Assembly: GCF_014652435.1 (NCBI RefSeq)
Contig: NZ_BMYU01000009.1
Coordinates: 92,139-156,138, forward strand
From: Cognatundibacterium squillarum
Lineage (GTDB): Bacteria; Pseudomonadota; Gammaproteobacteria; Burkholderiales; Burkholderiaceae_D
Length of the DNA stretch: 64,000 bases
Direction: 5' to 3'
This document shows positions 44,834-54,873 of the stretch, one piece after another (within the stretch, counting starts at the first letter, position 1; each line of letters opens with the position of its first letter). Position numbers and translations under genes: made by a program. The notes under the pieces were generated by a model that had not been told where the DNA came from, made no database searches, and saw nothing but the letters and a program-made list of their open reading frames with translations.

Positions 44834-46129
44834 TCACGGAACCTGCGCACTGACTTCGCGCTGGCGACTGCAATCGCTGCGTGGCATACCTTTGGCGGCC
44901 ACTTCCGGCCATGCCTTTTGTAATGCGCCCTGCGCCAGCATCAGGTCTTTGCGGAATTCAGTCAGATAGCGGGTGCGCTCTTCCGATTGCCATTCCTGAT
45001 CAGAAAATGCTTTCAGCGCGTAGCTGCGGGTCTGCAAACGCTCGCCATCCAGTCGCGGCAACAGCAAACGATCCGGATCCGCATCTTCTTTCAGCAAATA
45101 ACCTTCGATGTCGCGCAGGCGCAAAGGAAATACCGGATTCAGATCCCTGATCAGATTGCCTGCCAGCGGCATGCTGACCGTATTCAACCCCTGCCCCAGT
45201 ACATCGTTGAAGCTGAGTAAAGCCAGCGGCGTGCCACGCGCATCATCCACCCGCGCGGTAATCACATAGCGGCCCGGCATACTGACATTCAGTTTCAGCG
45301 CAAACTGTAAAGCACCTTCGTGCAGGCTGTCAGCGGGCGTACCTGCCCATTGCGCGGGTAGCTGCGGCGAGTAAATCACATCCCAGAAAATCCGCCCTGG
45401 CTGACCATTCACGCGGTAATTCAGCTCCGTACGAATCGTGCCGTGAAATGTGGCCAGTCCTGTTTGCTGCGGGGCTAAACGTATACGCAGCATGCCATCG
45501 GTATTCTGCATTTCCGGTACCACGTCCGCCACCGGACGGGTATTGCCGAATACCAGCCCTTTACTGATGACCTTTTCGGCTTCCAGCGGCAGTTTCTGAC
45601 CACTCTGACTGACTGCCGCCAGCACAAATTCTGCGCTTTCATTTTGCGCCAGATACACACGGTTCTGGCTGGACTGCATTTGTATCGTGCTATCGGTACC
45701 ACCACCGGCCTTCCGCATCGCATGACGCTCCAGCACCGGCTGATTCGGGTAAACCTGATCGGGATGTTCACTGACCGGACGCGAACTGTTCGGATAGCGG
45801 GTCTGGTACTGATACTGGCACAGTGTCTGATCCGCCATCACCACTTGCTGCTCCAGCAGCGCTTTTGTGCGACCCAGTGCAGCATCCTGCGGAAATGCAG
45901 ATTCGCTGACCAGCGGCGCTTTAGCATTCACCCGCTGACTGACCGGAGCAGCAGGCTGACTGATCTCTGCTGATTCCGTACGCAACTGCAGCACCACGCC
46001 GGCGATCAGGGCTGCGCCGGTCGCAAGCAAAGCGATGATTTGCGGTGTACTCAGACGAAAACGCCCGGAATGCCCGTCGGCGGGCATGTCAGGCGTCTTC
46101 TTTTTTGGCTTTGAACGATCAGATCGCAT
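44834..46129 (-). CDS. Membrane-anchored periplasmic protein of unknown function
   Basis: A 431-residue protein I do not recognise. After a basic cytoplasmic stretch (MRSDRSKPKKKTPDM) there is one membrane segment, PQIIALLATGAALIAGVVLQL (about 31-51), so the rest is periplasmic. The mid-region (about 120-330) has beta-rich segments such as GRYVITARVDDARGTPLALL, suggesting an Ig-like fold. The C-terminus is helical and charged. ATG 46129 overlaps the stop of the upstream secreted-protein gene by 11 bases, so the two are coupled and probably work together. A longer frame starting at 46258 lies inside the neighbour and is rejected. Confidence 0.75.
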   Translation of the reverse strand: MRSDRSKPKKKTPDMPADGHSGRFRLSTPQIIALLATGAALIAGVVLQLRTESAEISQPAAPVSQRVNAKAPLVSESAFPQDAALGRTKALLEQQVVMADQTLCQYQYQTRYPNSSRPVSEHPDQVYPNQPVLERHAMRKAGGGTDSTIQMQSSQNRVYLAQNESAEFVLAAVSQSGQKLPLEAEKVISKGLVFGNTRPVADVVPEMQNTDGMLRIRLAPQQTGLATFHGTIRTELNYRVNGQPGRIFWDVIYSPQLPAQWAGTPADSLHEGALQFALKLNVSMPGRYVITARVDDARGTPLALLSFNDVLGQGLNTVSMPLAGNLIRDLNPVFPLRLRDIEGYLLKEDADPDRLLLPRLDGERLQTRSYALKAFSDQEWQSEERTRYLTEFRKDLMLAQGALQKAWPEVAAKGMPRSDCSRQREVSAQVP

Positions 46130-47003
46130 TACTGACCATTGCCGCTCGTACCACGGAAATAATGCCTTGCCAGTTTCCGTTGGCGTAATGGTTGTAGGCT
46201 TCGGCATCATCCCTGAAGGCGACCGAATGATAAGCCCACTTGACTGAGCCACCTTCATTCGCTGCAGTGCCCAGCGTCAGATCATTGCAGAACCAGTCAC
46301 TCGGATTACATAAAGACTGCCCTGCACTTCCCGCGATGCCGCCCGTGCTGTGATACGCCACCGCTTCATCATCCTGCCCCGGCAGAATGCCGGAATACAG
46401 CGTGCCTTTCGCACCTGCATACATGTAGAACCAGATATTGCGGGTGTCATTATGGTTGAACATCGCCCGCGCCGTGGACGTTTTCAGATCTTTGACCAGC
46501 GGTTCCGACAAAGCCCAGGAACCGGCATCCGACAGCTCTGAACCACCGGCAGCACCGGACGCGGTACGCACCCACTTGATATTCCAGCCAGTCTGCGTGG
46601 TGCCGTCAGAATTACTGCACTGACCACCGCTGGCCGGACTGGCGTTCTTTTTGTAACGTGCAGAGCCACCGTAATTTGCCAGTGTGTAAGCCATCATCAG
46701 ATCGCCGGCACTGTGAGTTGCCACGTAGCACCAGTTATCACCAGTACAAAAACAATCCAGTGCGTCACGGATTTTGCCGTTCTGGCTGGAGATGCTGTTA
46801 TAGCCATCCCAGTTGACCGCTTTTTTATTCACGCCGGCTGCCGTGGATGCCGGCCCCCAGTAAGTAAAACTGTTGTAATCACCAACCACACCACCACCGC
46901 CACGGCCGTTAATCCACAAAGTGTAATTCGCCGCCTGTGCTGCACCGGCAAACAATGCCATTGCCAGCACAAAAACCATACTGAACCAACGTGTCGACTT
47001 CAT
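46119..47003 (-). CDS. Exported protein with a THSAG nucleophile elbow (putative alpha/beta hydrolase)
   Basis: A 294-residue protein I do not recognise by name. The signal peptide (1-25) ends GAAQAAN. ATHSAGDLMMAYTLA (about 95-109) looks like an alpha/beta hydrolase nucleophile elbow with Ser98 and Thr in place of the first Gly. Candidate acid and base are D211/D212 in GQDDEAVAYHS and H218 or H259. The exact triad is inference. Six cysteines (84, 86, 92, 129, 232, 239) suggest disulphides. GGGAGC precedes the ATG. The membrane-anchored gene overlaps its 3' end by 11 bases. Confidence 0.72.
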   Translation of the reverse strand: MKSTRWFSMVFVLAMALFAGAAQAANYTLWINGRGGGGVVGDYNSFTYWGPASTAAGVNKKAVNWDGYNSISSQNGKIRDALDCFCTGDNWCYVATHSAGDLMMAYTLANYGGSARYKKNASPASGGQCSNSDGTTQTGWNIKWVRTASGAAGGSELSDAGSWALSEPLVKDLKTSTARAMFNHNDTRNIWFYMYAGAKGTLYSGILPGQDDEAVAYHSTGGIAGSAGQSLCNPSDWFCNDLTLGTAANEGGSVKWAYHSVAFRDDAEAYNHYANGNWQGIISVVRAAMVSNAI

Positions 47004-47379
47004 TACTTAGCTCCCGTAAAGAAATGAATCAGCGGCAGGATTGCCGCGCCTGTCAGTCCGGTTGTCTCCTCCACTGTTGCGGGATTCATTATTTTTCGTC
47101 CTGACAGCGAAGCAGTATCGAAACCCGCACCGGTCAGCGTCAATTTGCAGTGCAATATGAAAATGCCGGCGTTTTACCTGAAAAAAGTCACATTTCCCTG
47201 CATTTAGGGGCACAACACGGAGATGCGCAGTATTTAGAGAAAAACATCTAAACATGTTTTGTGACTGCATTGCGACATTTTTCGTTGTCCCAAAACCGGA
47301 AACCGGCAGATGCACCGTTGCCTATTTCTTCGGAAAAAGTCGCTACAATGCGGACTTCTGCATCCTGCCCACCCTGCTT
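47004..47379. other. Divergent non-coding region between secreted hydrolase-like gene and cyanophycinase-like gene
   Basis: No gene or clear RNA element is visible. It should hold both promoters. An AT-rich TACAAT (47344-47349) could be a -10 box for the plus-strand gene, but no well-spaced -35 box was found. Confidence 0.45.
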
Positions 47380-48513
47380 ATGACCCGCTCGGGAACTCTG
47401 TTTATTCTTGGAGGCGCTATCCGGCCGGATCATGCCGCGATCTGGCAGGAAATCATCCGCGCCGCCGGTGGCACCGGCTGCCGCATCGCTGTCATTGCCG
47501 CTGCGTCAGCACAGGCCGCACTGAAAGCAGGAAGAATTTGTGAACGCTTACAGCATTACGGCGCACAAACACTGACCGTGCCATTGTCGGATGAGAGCCA
47601 GCTCCCGTTTTCACCTACAATCGCAGAGGATAAAAGCTGGGCTGACGCGGTTTCCGCCTGCGACGGCATCTACCTGAGCGGAGGTGATCAGGGGCGTTTG
47701 CAACGCTTGTTATTTCGCGGCAACGGTACCGACAGCGCTGTGCTGACAGTCATACGAACCGTTCATGCGCGTGGCGGCGTGATTGCAGGCAGCAGTGCGG
47801 GCGCAGCGATACTCAGTCAGCACATGCTGCTTGATGCCGGTCTGTCCTTACCTGCCTTGCAGCGGGGATTAACAATACCGACCGCCATCTGCAATGGATT
47901 CGGCTTGGTTCCCGCCGGCATGCTGATTGATCAGCATGCGATTGCGCGCGGACGTTATGGCCGCATGCTTGCCGCCCAGCTGGCGACTTCAACTGCTTTC
48001 TCTGCGGGCGTCGATGAAGATACCGCACTGATACTGCATGAACACAACGCACGGGTATGCGGTTCAGGTGGCGTCGTTCTGCTGGATATCCGGAATGCGC
48101 ACTGCGTTTCATCCCCTCCTTTACAAGCCAGTCAGGTAAGCCTGAGTTTGCTGCGCAACGGCGATTCGCTCGATTTGCGTGCGTGGCAAATACGGGCAAA
48201 CAACAACGCAAGCTTCGTCTCACTCCCATCATCAGTCGCGACCGAAATCACCCCGCACAACATCAAAGATGCATTTGACGGGGCTTCGCTGGAAGCGATC
48301 ATTGCTGCGCTGATCGACAGCGATGTATGTGCCTGCAAAGTACCGGCGCAGAATGAAGACGGGCCAGATTACTGGCTGCGGTTTCGCAAGACTATTGCCA
48401 GTCGCGCATGGGTGCAGGAGCAGCACGGCATACGACGTCTGAGTGTTGCTGGTCTGCAGCTATCCGCAGAGCCGGATACAATGCGCAGCATCAACGACTC
48501 TAAATCGGATTAG
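47380..48513 (+). CDS. Cyanophycinase-like peptidase, family S51
   Basis: A 377-residue S51-fold protein. The nucleophile elbow is GSSAGA, with Ser139. LSGGDQGRL (about 99-107) lies before it, and GLVPAGMLIDQHAIARGRYGRM after it, as in cyanophycinases that release beta-Asp-Arg dipeptides. About 100 residues at the C-terminus exceed the usual ~270-residue enzyme. The ATG at 47380 starts at the first beta strand. No cyanophycin synthetase gene is nearby, so another beta-aspartyl substrate is possible. The stop is three bases before the lipocalin ATG. Confidence 0.85.
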   Translation: MTRSGTLFILGGAIRPDHAAIWQEIIRAAGGTGCRIAVIAAASAQAALKAGRICERLQHYGAQTLTVPLSDESQLPFSPTIAEDKSWADAVSACDGIYLSGGDQGRLQRLLFRGNGTDSAVLTVIRTVHARGGVIAGSSAGAAILSQHMLLDAGLSLPALQRGLTIPTAICNGFGLVPAGMLIDQHAIARGRYGRMLAAQLATSTAFSAGVDEDTALILHEHNARVCGSGGVVLLDIRNAHCVSSPPLQASQVSLSLLRNGDSLDLRAWQIRANNNASFVSLPSSVATEITPHNIKDAFDGASLEAIIAALIDSDVCACKVPAQNEDGPDYWLRFRKTIASRAWVQEQHGIRRLSVAGLQLSAEPDTMRSINDSKSD

Positions 48514-48516
48514 CAC

Positions 48517-49062
48517 ATGAAACGCATATCGCCGTTAACTACAAGTGCCCTGCTGGCTGGCATGATCAGTGTATGTCTGCTGAGCGCCTGTCAGAGCAAT
48601 GATGACCGTGGTCAGCCTATGCAAACCGTTGCCAGCGTTGACCTGCAACGCTATCAGGGCACATGGCATGAAGTAGCAATGATCCCGAACCGGTTTCAGA
48701 GCCAGTGCGTTGCCAACACGACGGCACGATATACGCAACGCGACGGCTATATCGAAGTTCTGAACAGTTGCAGTACCAAAGAGGGCAAAACTGACCAGGC
48801 CACCGGAAAAGCCAGTGTTGTGGAAGGCAGTCAGAATACCAAACTGAAAGTCAGCTTTTTCTGGCCGTTTTCCGGCAATTACTGGGTGCTGGCGCTGGAC
48901 CCGGATTATCGCTGGGCCGTGGTCGGTGAACCTTCCCGCCAATATGGCTGGGTACTGGCACGCGACAAGCAATTATCAGAACAAGATTGGCAAAAAGTCT
49001 GGGCAGCGATTACTTCCGCCGGTTATCAGACCAGCCAGTTCCGCAAAACCGAACAGCGCTGA
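48517..49062 (+). CDS. blc: Lipocalin lipoprotein (Blc-like)
   Basis: A 181-residue outer-membrane lipoprotein. Lipobox LLSAC gives Cys25. The lipocalin fold begins YQGTWHEVAMIPNRFQSQC, continues with the NYWVLALDPDYRWAVVG strand, and contains GYGWVLARD-like YGWVLARD. Bacterial lipocalins bind lysophospholipids or fatty acids. It starts three bases after the cyanophycinase-like gene and is probably cotranscribed with it. DNA shows no terminator before the next gene. Confidence 0.9.
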   Translation: MKRISPLTTSALLAGMISVCLLSACQSNDDRGQPMQTVASVDLQRYQGTWHEVAMIPNRFQSQCVANTTARYTQRDGYIEVLNSCSTKEGKTDQATGKASVVEGSQNTKLKVSFFWPFSGNYWVLALDPDYRWAVVGEPSRQYGWVLARDKQLSEQDWQKVWAAITSAGYQTSQFRKTEQR

Positions 49063-49175
49063 CAAGCTGAAGAACGTGCAAACCCGCGACAAACATTCAT
49101 TAACAATGCGATAAATCACGGCACTTTTGCATCTTTCTGCTACAGTGAATACGCCCTTTTTCAGGAGAAAACACT

Positions 49176-50114
49176 ATGTCAGCAGAGACGCAAAAGTACC
49201 GCCTGATTACCCGCAGTGATTTCGACGGACTGGTGTGCGCCGTTTTACTGCGCCACCTTGATCTGATTGATGATATTAAGTTTGTGCATCCAAAAGATAT
49301 GCAGGATGGCAAAATCGACGTCACCAGCCGCGACATCACCACCAACCTGCCCTACGTATCCACCGCCTATCTTTCTTTCGACCACCATTTATCAGAAACC
49401 CTGCGCAATCAGGGCAAACACGACAATCAGGTGATCAATCCCGATGCGCCTTCTGCAGCGCGGGTTGTGTATGAATATTACGGTGGCATTAACCGCTTTC
49501 CGGCAGCATGGTCGGAAATGATGGATGCCGTCGACAAGGGCGACTCCGCACAATTTTCGTGTGAAGAAGTACTGCATCCGGAATCATGGAATCTGCTGAA
49601 TTTTCTGATGGATGCACGTACCGGACTGGGTCGTTTCCGCGATTTCCGCATTTCAAACTATCAGTTAATGATGGAACTGATTGAGCATTGCCGCACGCTC
49701 AGCATTGATCAGATTCTGCAATTACCGGATGTTGTGGAGCGCGTTACTCTGTACCGCGAACATGAGCGCGATGCCATTGATCAGATCCGCCGTTGCAGCA
49801 AAGTACATGGCAATCTGGTGGTACTGGATTTGCGCGGCGAAGCAAGGATTTTTGCCTGCAACCGCTTCATGATCTACGCTCTGTTCCCGGAAACCAATAT
49901 TTCTATCCATGTGCTGTGGGGTGTTCAGAATCAGAACACTGTATTCGCCACCGGCAAGTCCATCCTGAACCGCACATCCAATACCAATGTCGGCATACTG
50001 ATGCTCGAATACGGAGGCGGCGGACATGCCAATGCGGGTACTTGTCAGATTGAGAATGATCGTGCCGAAGAGGTTTTGCGGGAGTTAATTACGCGTATCA
50101 ACGCTGACGGCTGA
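49176..50114 (+). CDS. DHH/DHHA1 family phosphoesterase
   Basis: A 312-residue protein of the DHH superfamily, which includes NrnA-type oligoribonuclease/pAp phosphatases and exopolyphosphatase-like enzymes. It has D-x-D in RSDFDGLVCA, the DHH triad in SFDHHLSE and the DHHA1 GGGGHANAG near the C-terminus. All the usual metal ligands appear present. The substrate cannot be set from sequence. AGGAG precedes the ATG by a good distance. The spacing to the lipocalin is 113 bases. Confidence 0.9.
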   Translation: MSAETQKYRLITRSDFDGLVCAVLLRHLDLIDDIKFVHPKDMQDGKIDVTSRDITTNLPYVSTAYLSFDHHLSETLRNQGKHDNQVINPDAPSAARVVYEYYGGINRFPAAWSEMMDAVDKGDSAQFSCEEVLHPESWNLLNFLMDARTGLGRFRDFRISNYQLMMELIEHCRTLSIDQILQLPDVVERVTLYREHERDAIDQIRRCSKVHGNLVVLDLRGEARIFACNRFMIYALFPETNISIHVLWGVQNQNTVFATGKSILNRTSNTNVGILMLEYGGGGHANAGTCQIENDRAEEVLRELITRINADG

Positions 50115-50138
50115 AACGCTACTTGTTGCAGCATGAAT

Positions 50139-50166
50139 AAAAAAGGGAGCCGAAGCTCCCTTTTTT
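50139..50166. terminator. Bidirectional terminator between DHH gene and gcvP
   Basis: Perfect 12-bp arms AAAAAAGGGAGC and GCTCCCTTTTTT close a CGAA tetraloop. Confidence 0.93.
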
Positions 50167-50175
50167 ATCGTCTGC

Positions 50176-50205
50176 TTATCTGACCGGAAAGATCAGGTCA
50201 GATAA
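50176..50205 (-). terminator. Second hairpin directly downstream of gcvP
   Basis: Perfect 10-bp arms TTATCTGACC and GGTCAGATAA enclose a 10-base loop, 10 bases beyond the gcvP stop. There is no T tract of its own; it may shield the 3' end or act with the next hairpin. Confidence 0.55.
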
Positions 50206-50215
50206 GAAACCGGTA

Positions 50216-53095
50216 TTACTGGTATTCGCTCAGCGGTACGCAAGAGCAGAAAAGATTACGGTCACCGTAAACATTGTCTGCACGACCAACCGGTGCCCAG
50301 TATTTCTGCTTACGCAGAGATGCGACCGGATACGCGCCGGTTTCACGGCTGTACGGACGATCCCAGGATTCAGACACCAGGGTTTCGATGGTGTGCGGTG
50401 CATTTTTCAGCGGATTGTTTTTCGCATCAAATTCACCACTGGCCACTTTCGCGATTTCTTCACGGATAGCAATCATCGCATCGACAAAGCGATCCAGTTC
50501 AACCAGAGATTCACTTTCGGTTGGCTCAATCATCAGTGTGCCCGGAACCGGGAAGCTCATAGTTGGCGCATGGAAGCCAAAGTCGATGAGGCGTTTTGCC
50601 ACGTCTTCATTGGAAATACCGGTTGCATCTGTCAATGGACGCAGATCGATAATGCATTCATGCGCAACCAGACCGTCGTGGCCTGTGTACAGAACCGGAT
50701 AGTGTGGCGCCAGACGACGTGCAATATAGTTAGCTGCCAGAATCGCTGTTTCTGTTGCTTCACGCAGACCACCCGCACCCATCATCGCGATATACATCCA
50801 GGAAATCGGCAGAATCGATGCAGAGCCGTAAGGCGCTGCACTGACTGCGCTGATACCGTCTTCGCTGCGAACATAACCTGTGGAACGCTGATTCGGCAGG
50901 AATTTTGCCAGATGCGCACCGACTGCAACCGGGCCTACGCCTGGTCCGCCGCCACCGTGTGGGATACAGAAGGTTTTATGCAGATTCAGATGGCTGACGT
51001 CGCCACCGAATTTGCCCGGTGCAGCAACACCAACCAGCGCATTCATGTTCGCGCCGTCAACGTATACCTGACCACCGTGGCTGTGAACGATTTCGCACAA
51101 TTGCTGGATACCTTCTTCGAACACACCGTGTGTGGAAGGATAAGTCACCATGATTGCTGCCAGATTAGCGCTGTGTTTTTCCGCTTTCGCACGCAGATCG
51201 TCCAGATCCACGTTACCACGCTCATCACAAGCAACTACCACAACTTCCATACCGACCATTGCTGCGGACGCAGGATTAGTACCGTGGGCAGAGGAAGGAA
51301 TCAGACAGATGTTGCGGTGACCTTCGCCACGGGATTCGTGGTATTTCTTAATAACCAGCAAACCGGCGTATTCACCTTGTGAACCGGCATTCGGCTGCAG
51401 GGAAACTGCATCGTAACCGGTTGCTGCACACAGCATCGCTTCCAGCTGATCGATCATTTCACGATAACCAACGGTCTGATCTTCCGGAACAAACGGATGG
51501 ATATTCGAGAATTCCGGCCAGGTCACAGGAATCATTTCGCTGGTCGCATTCAGTTTCATGGTGCAGGAACCCAGCGGGATCATACTGCGGTCCAGTGCCA
51601 GATCTTTATCAGCCAGACTACGCAGGTAACGCAGCATTTCGTGTTCTGCGTGATAGCGGTTGAATGTCGGGTGTGTCAGGTAAGCGCTGGTACGTGCCAG
51701 TTTTGCCGGGAACGCATCCGCTGCTGCGGCTTCAGTCTGATCAAAGTCAGGTACCTGTTTGCCTTGCGCCAGAATTTCCCAGACAGCAATGACGTCTTCA
51801 CGGGTAACGGTTTCGTCGAAAGAAACACCAACCTGTGTCGCAGAGATCTGACGCAGGTTATAGCCTTTTGCCTGCGCAGCTGCGTGCACTACAGCTGCGT
51901 CAGCCACGTTGACTGTAACGGTGTCGAAGAACGTTGTGTTTGCCAACGACAAACCGATGGTTTTCACACCGGCAGCCAGTGTGCTGGTGTAACGGTGTAC
52001 ACGTTGCGCGATACGACGCAGACCTTGCGGACCGTGATACACAGCGTACATCGACGCGATCACTGCCAGCAGTACCTGTGCGGTACAAATGTTGGAGGTC
52101 GCTTTTTCGCGGCGGATATGCTGTTCGCGTGTTTGCAGCGCCAGACGGTAAGCAGGTTTACCTTGTGCATCAACACTGACGCCGACCAGACGGCCAGGCA
52201 TGCTGCGTTTGAATGCATCACGGGTTGCCATGTAACCGGCGTGCGGGCCACCAAAGCCCAGTGGTACGCCAAAACGCTGGCTGTTACCAACCACAACGTC
52301 CGCACCCCATTCACCCGGCGGCGTGATCAGTGTCAGTGCCAGCAAGTCTGCTGCAACAATGACCATCGCGCCTTTTGCATGGATTGCATCTGCGAATTCT
52401 TTGTAGTCACGGATGTCGCCGTTTGCGCCCGGGAATTGCAGCAATACGCCGAAGCAATCATTTTCCAGTGCTTCAGTACCTTTGCTGACACGGATTTCCA
52501 CGCCCAGCGGCTCTGCACGGGTGCGCAGAACTTCCAGTGTTTGCGGCAGTACGTCTTCTGCAACGTAAAACACATTGGATTTGGATTTGCCAACGCGCTG
52601 GATCAGCGTCATCGCTTCAGCAGCAGCTGTACCTTCGTCCAGCATGGATGCATTTGCGATGTCCATGCCTGTCAGGTCTGTCAGCATGGTCTGGAAATTC
52701 AGAATCGCTTCCAGACGACCCTGAGAAATCTCAGGCTGGTATGGTGTGTACGCGGTGTACCAGGCCGGGTTTTCGAAAATATTACGCAGAATAACGCCCG
52801 GTGTATGGGAGTTGTAATAACCCTGACCGATCAGCGATTTCAGAACTTTATTTTTTGAAGCAATTGCCTTCAGTTGCGACAGCGCAGCCTGTTCGGATTT
52901 TGCTTCTGTGAACATGCCCAGTGGCAGGACTTCTTTACGGCGGATATTGGCAGGAACGACGGCATCAATCAGTGCTTCACGGCTGGCGTAACCTACGGTT
53001 TCCAGCATTTTTGCCTGTTCTGCTGCGGAAGGACCAATGTGGCGAGCGATAAATGCGTCGCGTGCTTCCAGTTCAGAGAGAGAAATTCGGGTCAT
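50216..53095 (-). CDS. gcvP: Glycine dehydrogenase (decarboxylating), P protein
   Basis: A 959-residue single-chain P protein of the glycine cleavage system. It decarboxylates glycine and passes the aminomethyl group to lipoyl-GcvH. The N-terminal half has [17 protein letters not shown]. The C-terminal half has the PLP lysine in [16 protein letters not shown]. The length agrees with the fused alpha2 form. It is the last gene of the gcvT-gcvH-gcvP operon. Confidence 0.97.
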   Translation of the reverse strand: MTRISLSELEARDAFIARHIGPSAAEQAKMLETVGYASREALIDAVVPANIRRKEVLPLGMFTEAKSEQAALSQLKAIASKNKVLKSLIGQGYYNSHTPGVILRNIFENPAWYTAYTPYQPEISQGRLEAILNFQTMLTDLTGMDIANASMLDEGTAAAEAMTLIQRVGKSKSNVFYVAEDVLPQTLEVLRTRAEPLGVEIRVSKGTEALENDCFGVLLQFPGANGDIRDYKEFADAIHAKGAMVIVAADLLALTLITPPGEWGADVVVGNSQRFGVPLGFGGPHAGYMATRDAFKRSMPGRLVGVSVDAQGKPAYRLALQTREQHIRREKATSNICTAQVLLAVIASMYAVYHGPQGLRRIAQRVHRYTSTLAAGVKTIGLSLANTTFFDTVTVNVADAAVVHAAAQAKGYNLRQISATQVGVSFDETVTREDVIAVWEILAQGKQVPDFDQTEAAAADAFPAKLARTSAYLTHPTFNRYHAEHEMLRYLRSLADKDLALDRSMIPLGSCTMKLNATSEMIPVTWPEFSNIHPFVPEDQTVGYREMIDQLEAMLCAATGYDAVSLQPNAGSQGEYAGLLVIKKYHESRGEGHRNICLIPSSAHGTNPASAAMVGMEVVVVACDERGNVDLDDLRAKAEKHSANLAAIMVTYPSTHGVFEEGIQQLCEIVHSHGGQVYVDGANMNALVGVAAPGKFGGDVSHLNLHKTFCIPHGGGGPGVGPVAVGAHLAKFLPNQRSTGYVRSEDGISAVSAAPYGSASILPISWMYIAMMGAGGLREATETAILAANYIARRLAPHYPVLYTGHDGLVAHECIIDLRPLTDATGISNEDVAKRLIDFGFHAPTMSFPVPGTLMIEPTESESLVELDRFVDAMIAIREEIAKVASGEFDAKNNPLKNAPHTIETLVSESWDRPYSRETGAYPVASLRKQKYWAPVGRADNVYGDRNLFCSCVPLSEYQ

Positions 53096-53194
53096 GATGA
53101 TATGCGATACAAGGGGAAGTCTTGAACCGCTGCCGGAAGGCTTCTGTGCTCAGAAACTGCTTCCGCGCACATCCTGGCACCCGGCAACGGAGAA

Positions 53195-53217
53195 AGGCTG
53201 ATATCAGGAATCAGCCT
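53195..53217 (-). other. Intercistronic hairpin between gcvH and gcvP
   Basis: Arms AGGCTGAT (53195-53202) and ATCAGCCT (53210-53217) enclose a 7-base loop, 11 bases from the gcvH stop. There is no T tract, so a role in mRNA processing or stability is more likely than termination; this is inference. Confidence 0.5.
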
Positions 53218-53228
53218 GTGATCAGTGA

Positions 53229-53606
53229 TTAGCCGATGTTTTTAGCGTAGTCGTCTGCGCTCATCAGTGCATCAACGTCAGCCATGTTGGCTGGTTTCAG
53301 TTTGAACAGCCATGCAGAGAATGCGTCGGAGTTGATCGATTCCGGTGCATCTTTGACTTCGTCATTGATCGCAACTACTTCGCCGGAAACCGGTGCGTAG
53401 ATGTCGCCTGCTGCTTTAACAGATTCCACTACTGCACAGTCTTTGCCTGCACTCAGTTCGGTACCAACGGCTGGCAGATCAACGAAAACGATATCGCCCA
53501 GTGCGTCTTGCGCGTAGGCTGTAATACCTACAGCAACAGTGCCGTCGGCTTCTACGCGTACCCATTCATGAGACTGGGTGTATTTCAGTTCTGCTGGAAC
53601 ACTCAT
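53229..53606 (-). CDS. gcvH: Glycine cleavage system H protein
   Basis: A 125-residue lipoyl carrier protein. The lipoylation lysine lies in [13 protein letters not shown]. The N-terminus [13 protein letters not shown] is typical. ATG 53606 is preferred because GGAG lies upstream. It carries the aminomethyl intermediate between GcvP and GcvT. Confidence 0.97.
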   Translation of the reverse strand: MSVPAELKYTQSHEWVRVEADGTVAVGITAYAQDALGDIVFVDLPAVGTELSAGKDCAVVESVKAAGDIYAPVSGEVVAINDEVKDAPESINSDAFSAWLFKLKPANMADVDALMSADDYAKNIG

Positions 53607-53646
53607 GTTTGACTCCAAAGATTTTTAAAATAAAACGGAAATAAAT

Positions 53647-53671
53647 ACGGGGTGCGCATCAGGCACCCCGT
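53647..53671 (-). other. Stable intercistronic hairpin between gcvT and gcvH
   Basis: Perfect 9-bp arms ACGGGGTGC and GCACCCCGT enclose a 7-base loop, followed in transcript sense by ATTTATTTCC. It lies 8 bases after the gcvT stop. It could be a weak terminator that reduces gcvH-gcvP relative to gcvT, or a 3'-end stabiliser. Confidence 0.6.
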
Positions 53672-53679
53672 TCAGAAAT

Positions 53680-54810
53680 TCAGGCAGCGAGTACTTTGCC
53701 GTTACGAACGAATGGCAGCTTCACAACCGTTGCCGCCAGTTGTTTGTCACGAATAACAACGTGGACTGTGTCACCAATCGCAACACCCATTGGCAAACGT
53801 GCCAGCGCAATCGCTTCCTGCATAGACGGACTGAAAGTACCACTGGTGATTTCGCCTTCCCCTTGTGCGCAGATCACTTTCTGATGCGCACGCAGAATGC
53901 CACCTTTTTCACGCAAAATCAAACCGAGGAACTGGGCTTTCTGACCTTGTTCCAGCAATGCTTGCTTACCCACGAAATCACGTTCGCTGACCAGATCGAT
54001 GGTCCATGCCAGACCTGCATCCAGCGGATTGACGGTTTCATCCATGTCCTGACCGTACAGGTTCATACCTGCTTCCAGACGCAGTGTGTCACGCGCACCC
54101 AGACCAGCCGGTTTAACACCGGCCGCGGCCAGTGCATTCCACAGATCAGCAGCACGTTCTGCAGCAACGCCGATTTCGAAGCCGTCTTCACCGGTGTAAC
54201 CGGTACGGGCAACCATCACTTCACCGAATGCAGTGCCCGGAACGATGACCACGTTGAATGGTTTCATTTCAGCGCTGGCTTCTTTTGTTTCCGGCAGTAC
54301 TTCCCATGCTTTCGCACGGGCGTTCGGGCCTTGTACAGCGATCAGCGCATAAGCGCCTTCGCCGGAACGACGCTGGGTGATAGTCAGGCCTGCGCCGGTT
54401 TCTTCATTGCGCTTTTGCATCCAGGCGATGTCTTTTTCCGCTGTACCGGCATTCACCACCAGACGGAACCAGTTTTCGCTGAAGAAATAAATAATCAGAT
54501 CGTCGATGACTGTGCCTTCCGGCTTCAGCATGCAGGAATACAGGGCTTTACCCGGCACTTGCAGTTTATCGACATTGTTTGCGACCAGACCACGCAGGAA
54601 TGCACGGACGTTGTCACCTTTCAGGTCAACAACGCACATATGGGAAACGTCAAACATACCGGCGTCACGGCGCACGGCATGATGTTCTTCGATTTGGGAA
54701 CCGTAGTTGACAGGCATATCCCAGCCGCCGAAATCGACCATTTTGGCGCCGGAAGCACGATGCGTTGCGTTGAGTGGAGTTACTTTGAGAGATGTCGCTG
54801 CTTGCGTCAT
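53680..54810 (-). CDS. gcvT: Aminomethyltransferase, T protein
   Basis: A 376-residue tetrahydrofolate-dependent enzyme of the glycine cleavage system. Features are [34 protein letters not shown] and [14 protein letters not shown], which is the folate site region. GAGG precedes the ATG. It is the first gene after the tandem glycine riboswitch. Confidence 0.97.
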   Translation of the reverse strand: MTQAATSLKVTPLNATHRASGAKMVDFGGWDMPVNYGSQIEEHHAVRRDAGMFDVSHMCVVDLKGDNVRAFLRGLVANNVDKLQVPGKALYSCMLKPEGTVIDDLIIYFFSENWFRLVVNAGTAEKDIAWMQKRNEETGAGLTITQRRSGEGAYALIAVQGPNARAKAWEVLPETKEASAEMKPFNVVIVPGTAFGEVMVARTGYTGEDGFEIGVAAERAADLWNALAAAGVKPAGLGARDTLRLEAGMNLYGQDMDETVNPLDAGLAWTIDLVSERDFVGKQALLEQGQKAQFLGLILREKGGILRAHQKVICAQGEGEITSGTFSPSMQEAIALARLPMGVAIGDTVHVVIRDKQLAATVVKLPFVRNGKVLAA

Positions 54811-54873
54811 GAAAGCCTCATACCAGTTAGAAGGTCATAGCCGTAACAGTCAGCGCTGCACGGCTTCACAATA

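Noticed and set aside
46130..46258. A longer start for the membrane-anchored protein
   Set aside because: The extra 43 residues lie inside the coding region of the upstream secreted-protein gene in another frame and would add an implausible N-terminus.
51497..52858. A 453-codon plus-strand frame opposite gcvP
   Set aside because: Cys/His/Phe/Arg-rich antisense artefact of a long conserved gene; no independent start signal.
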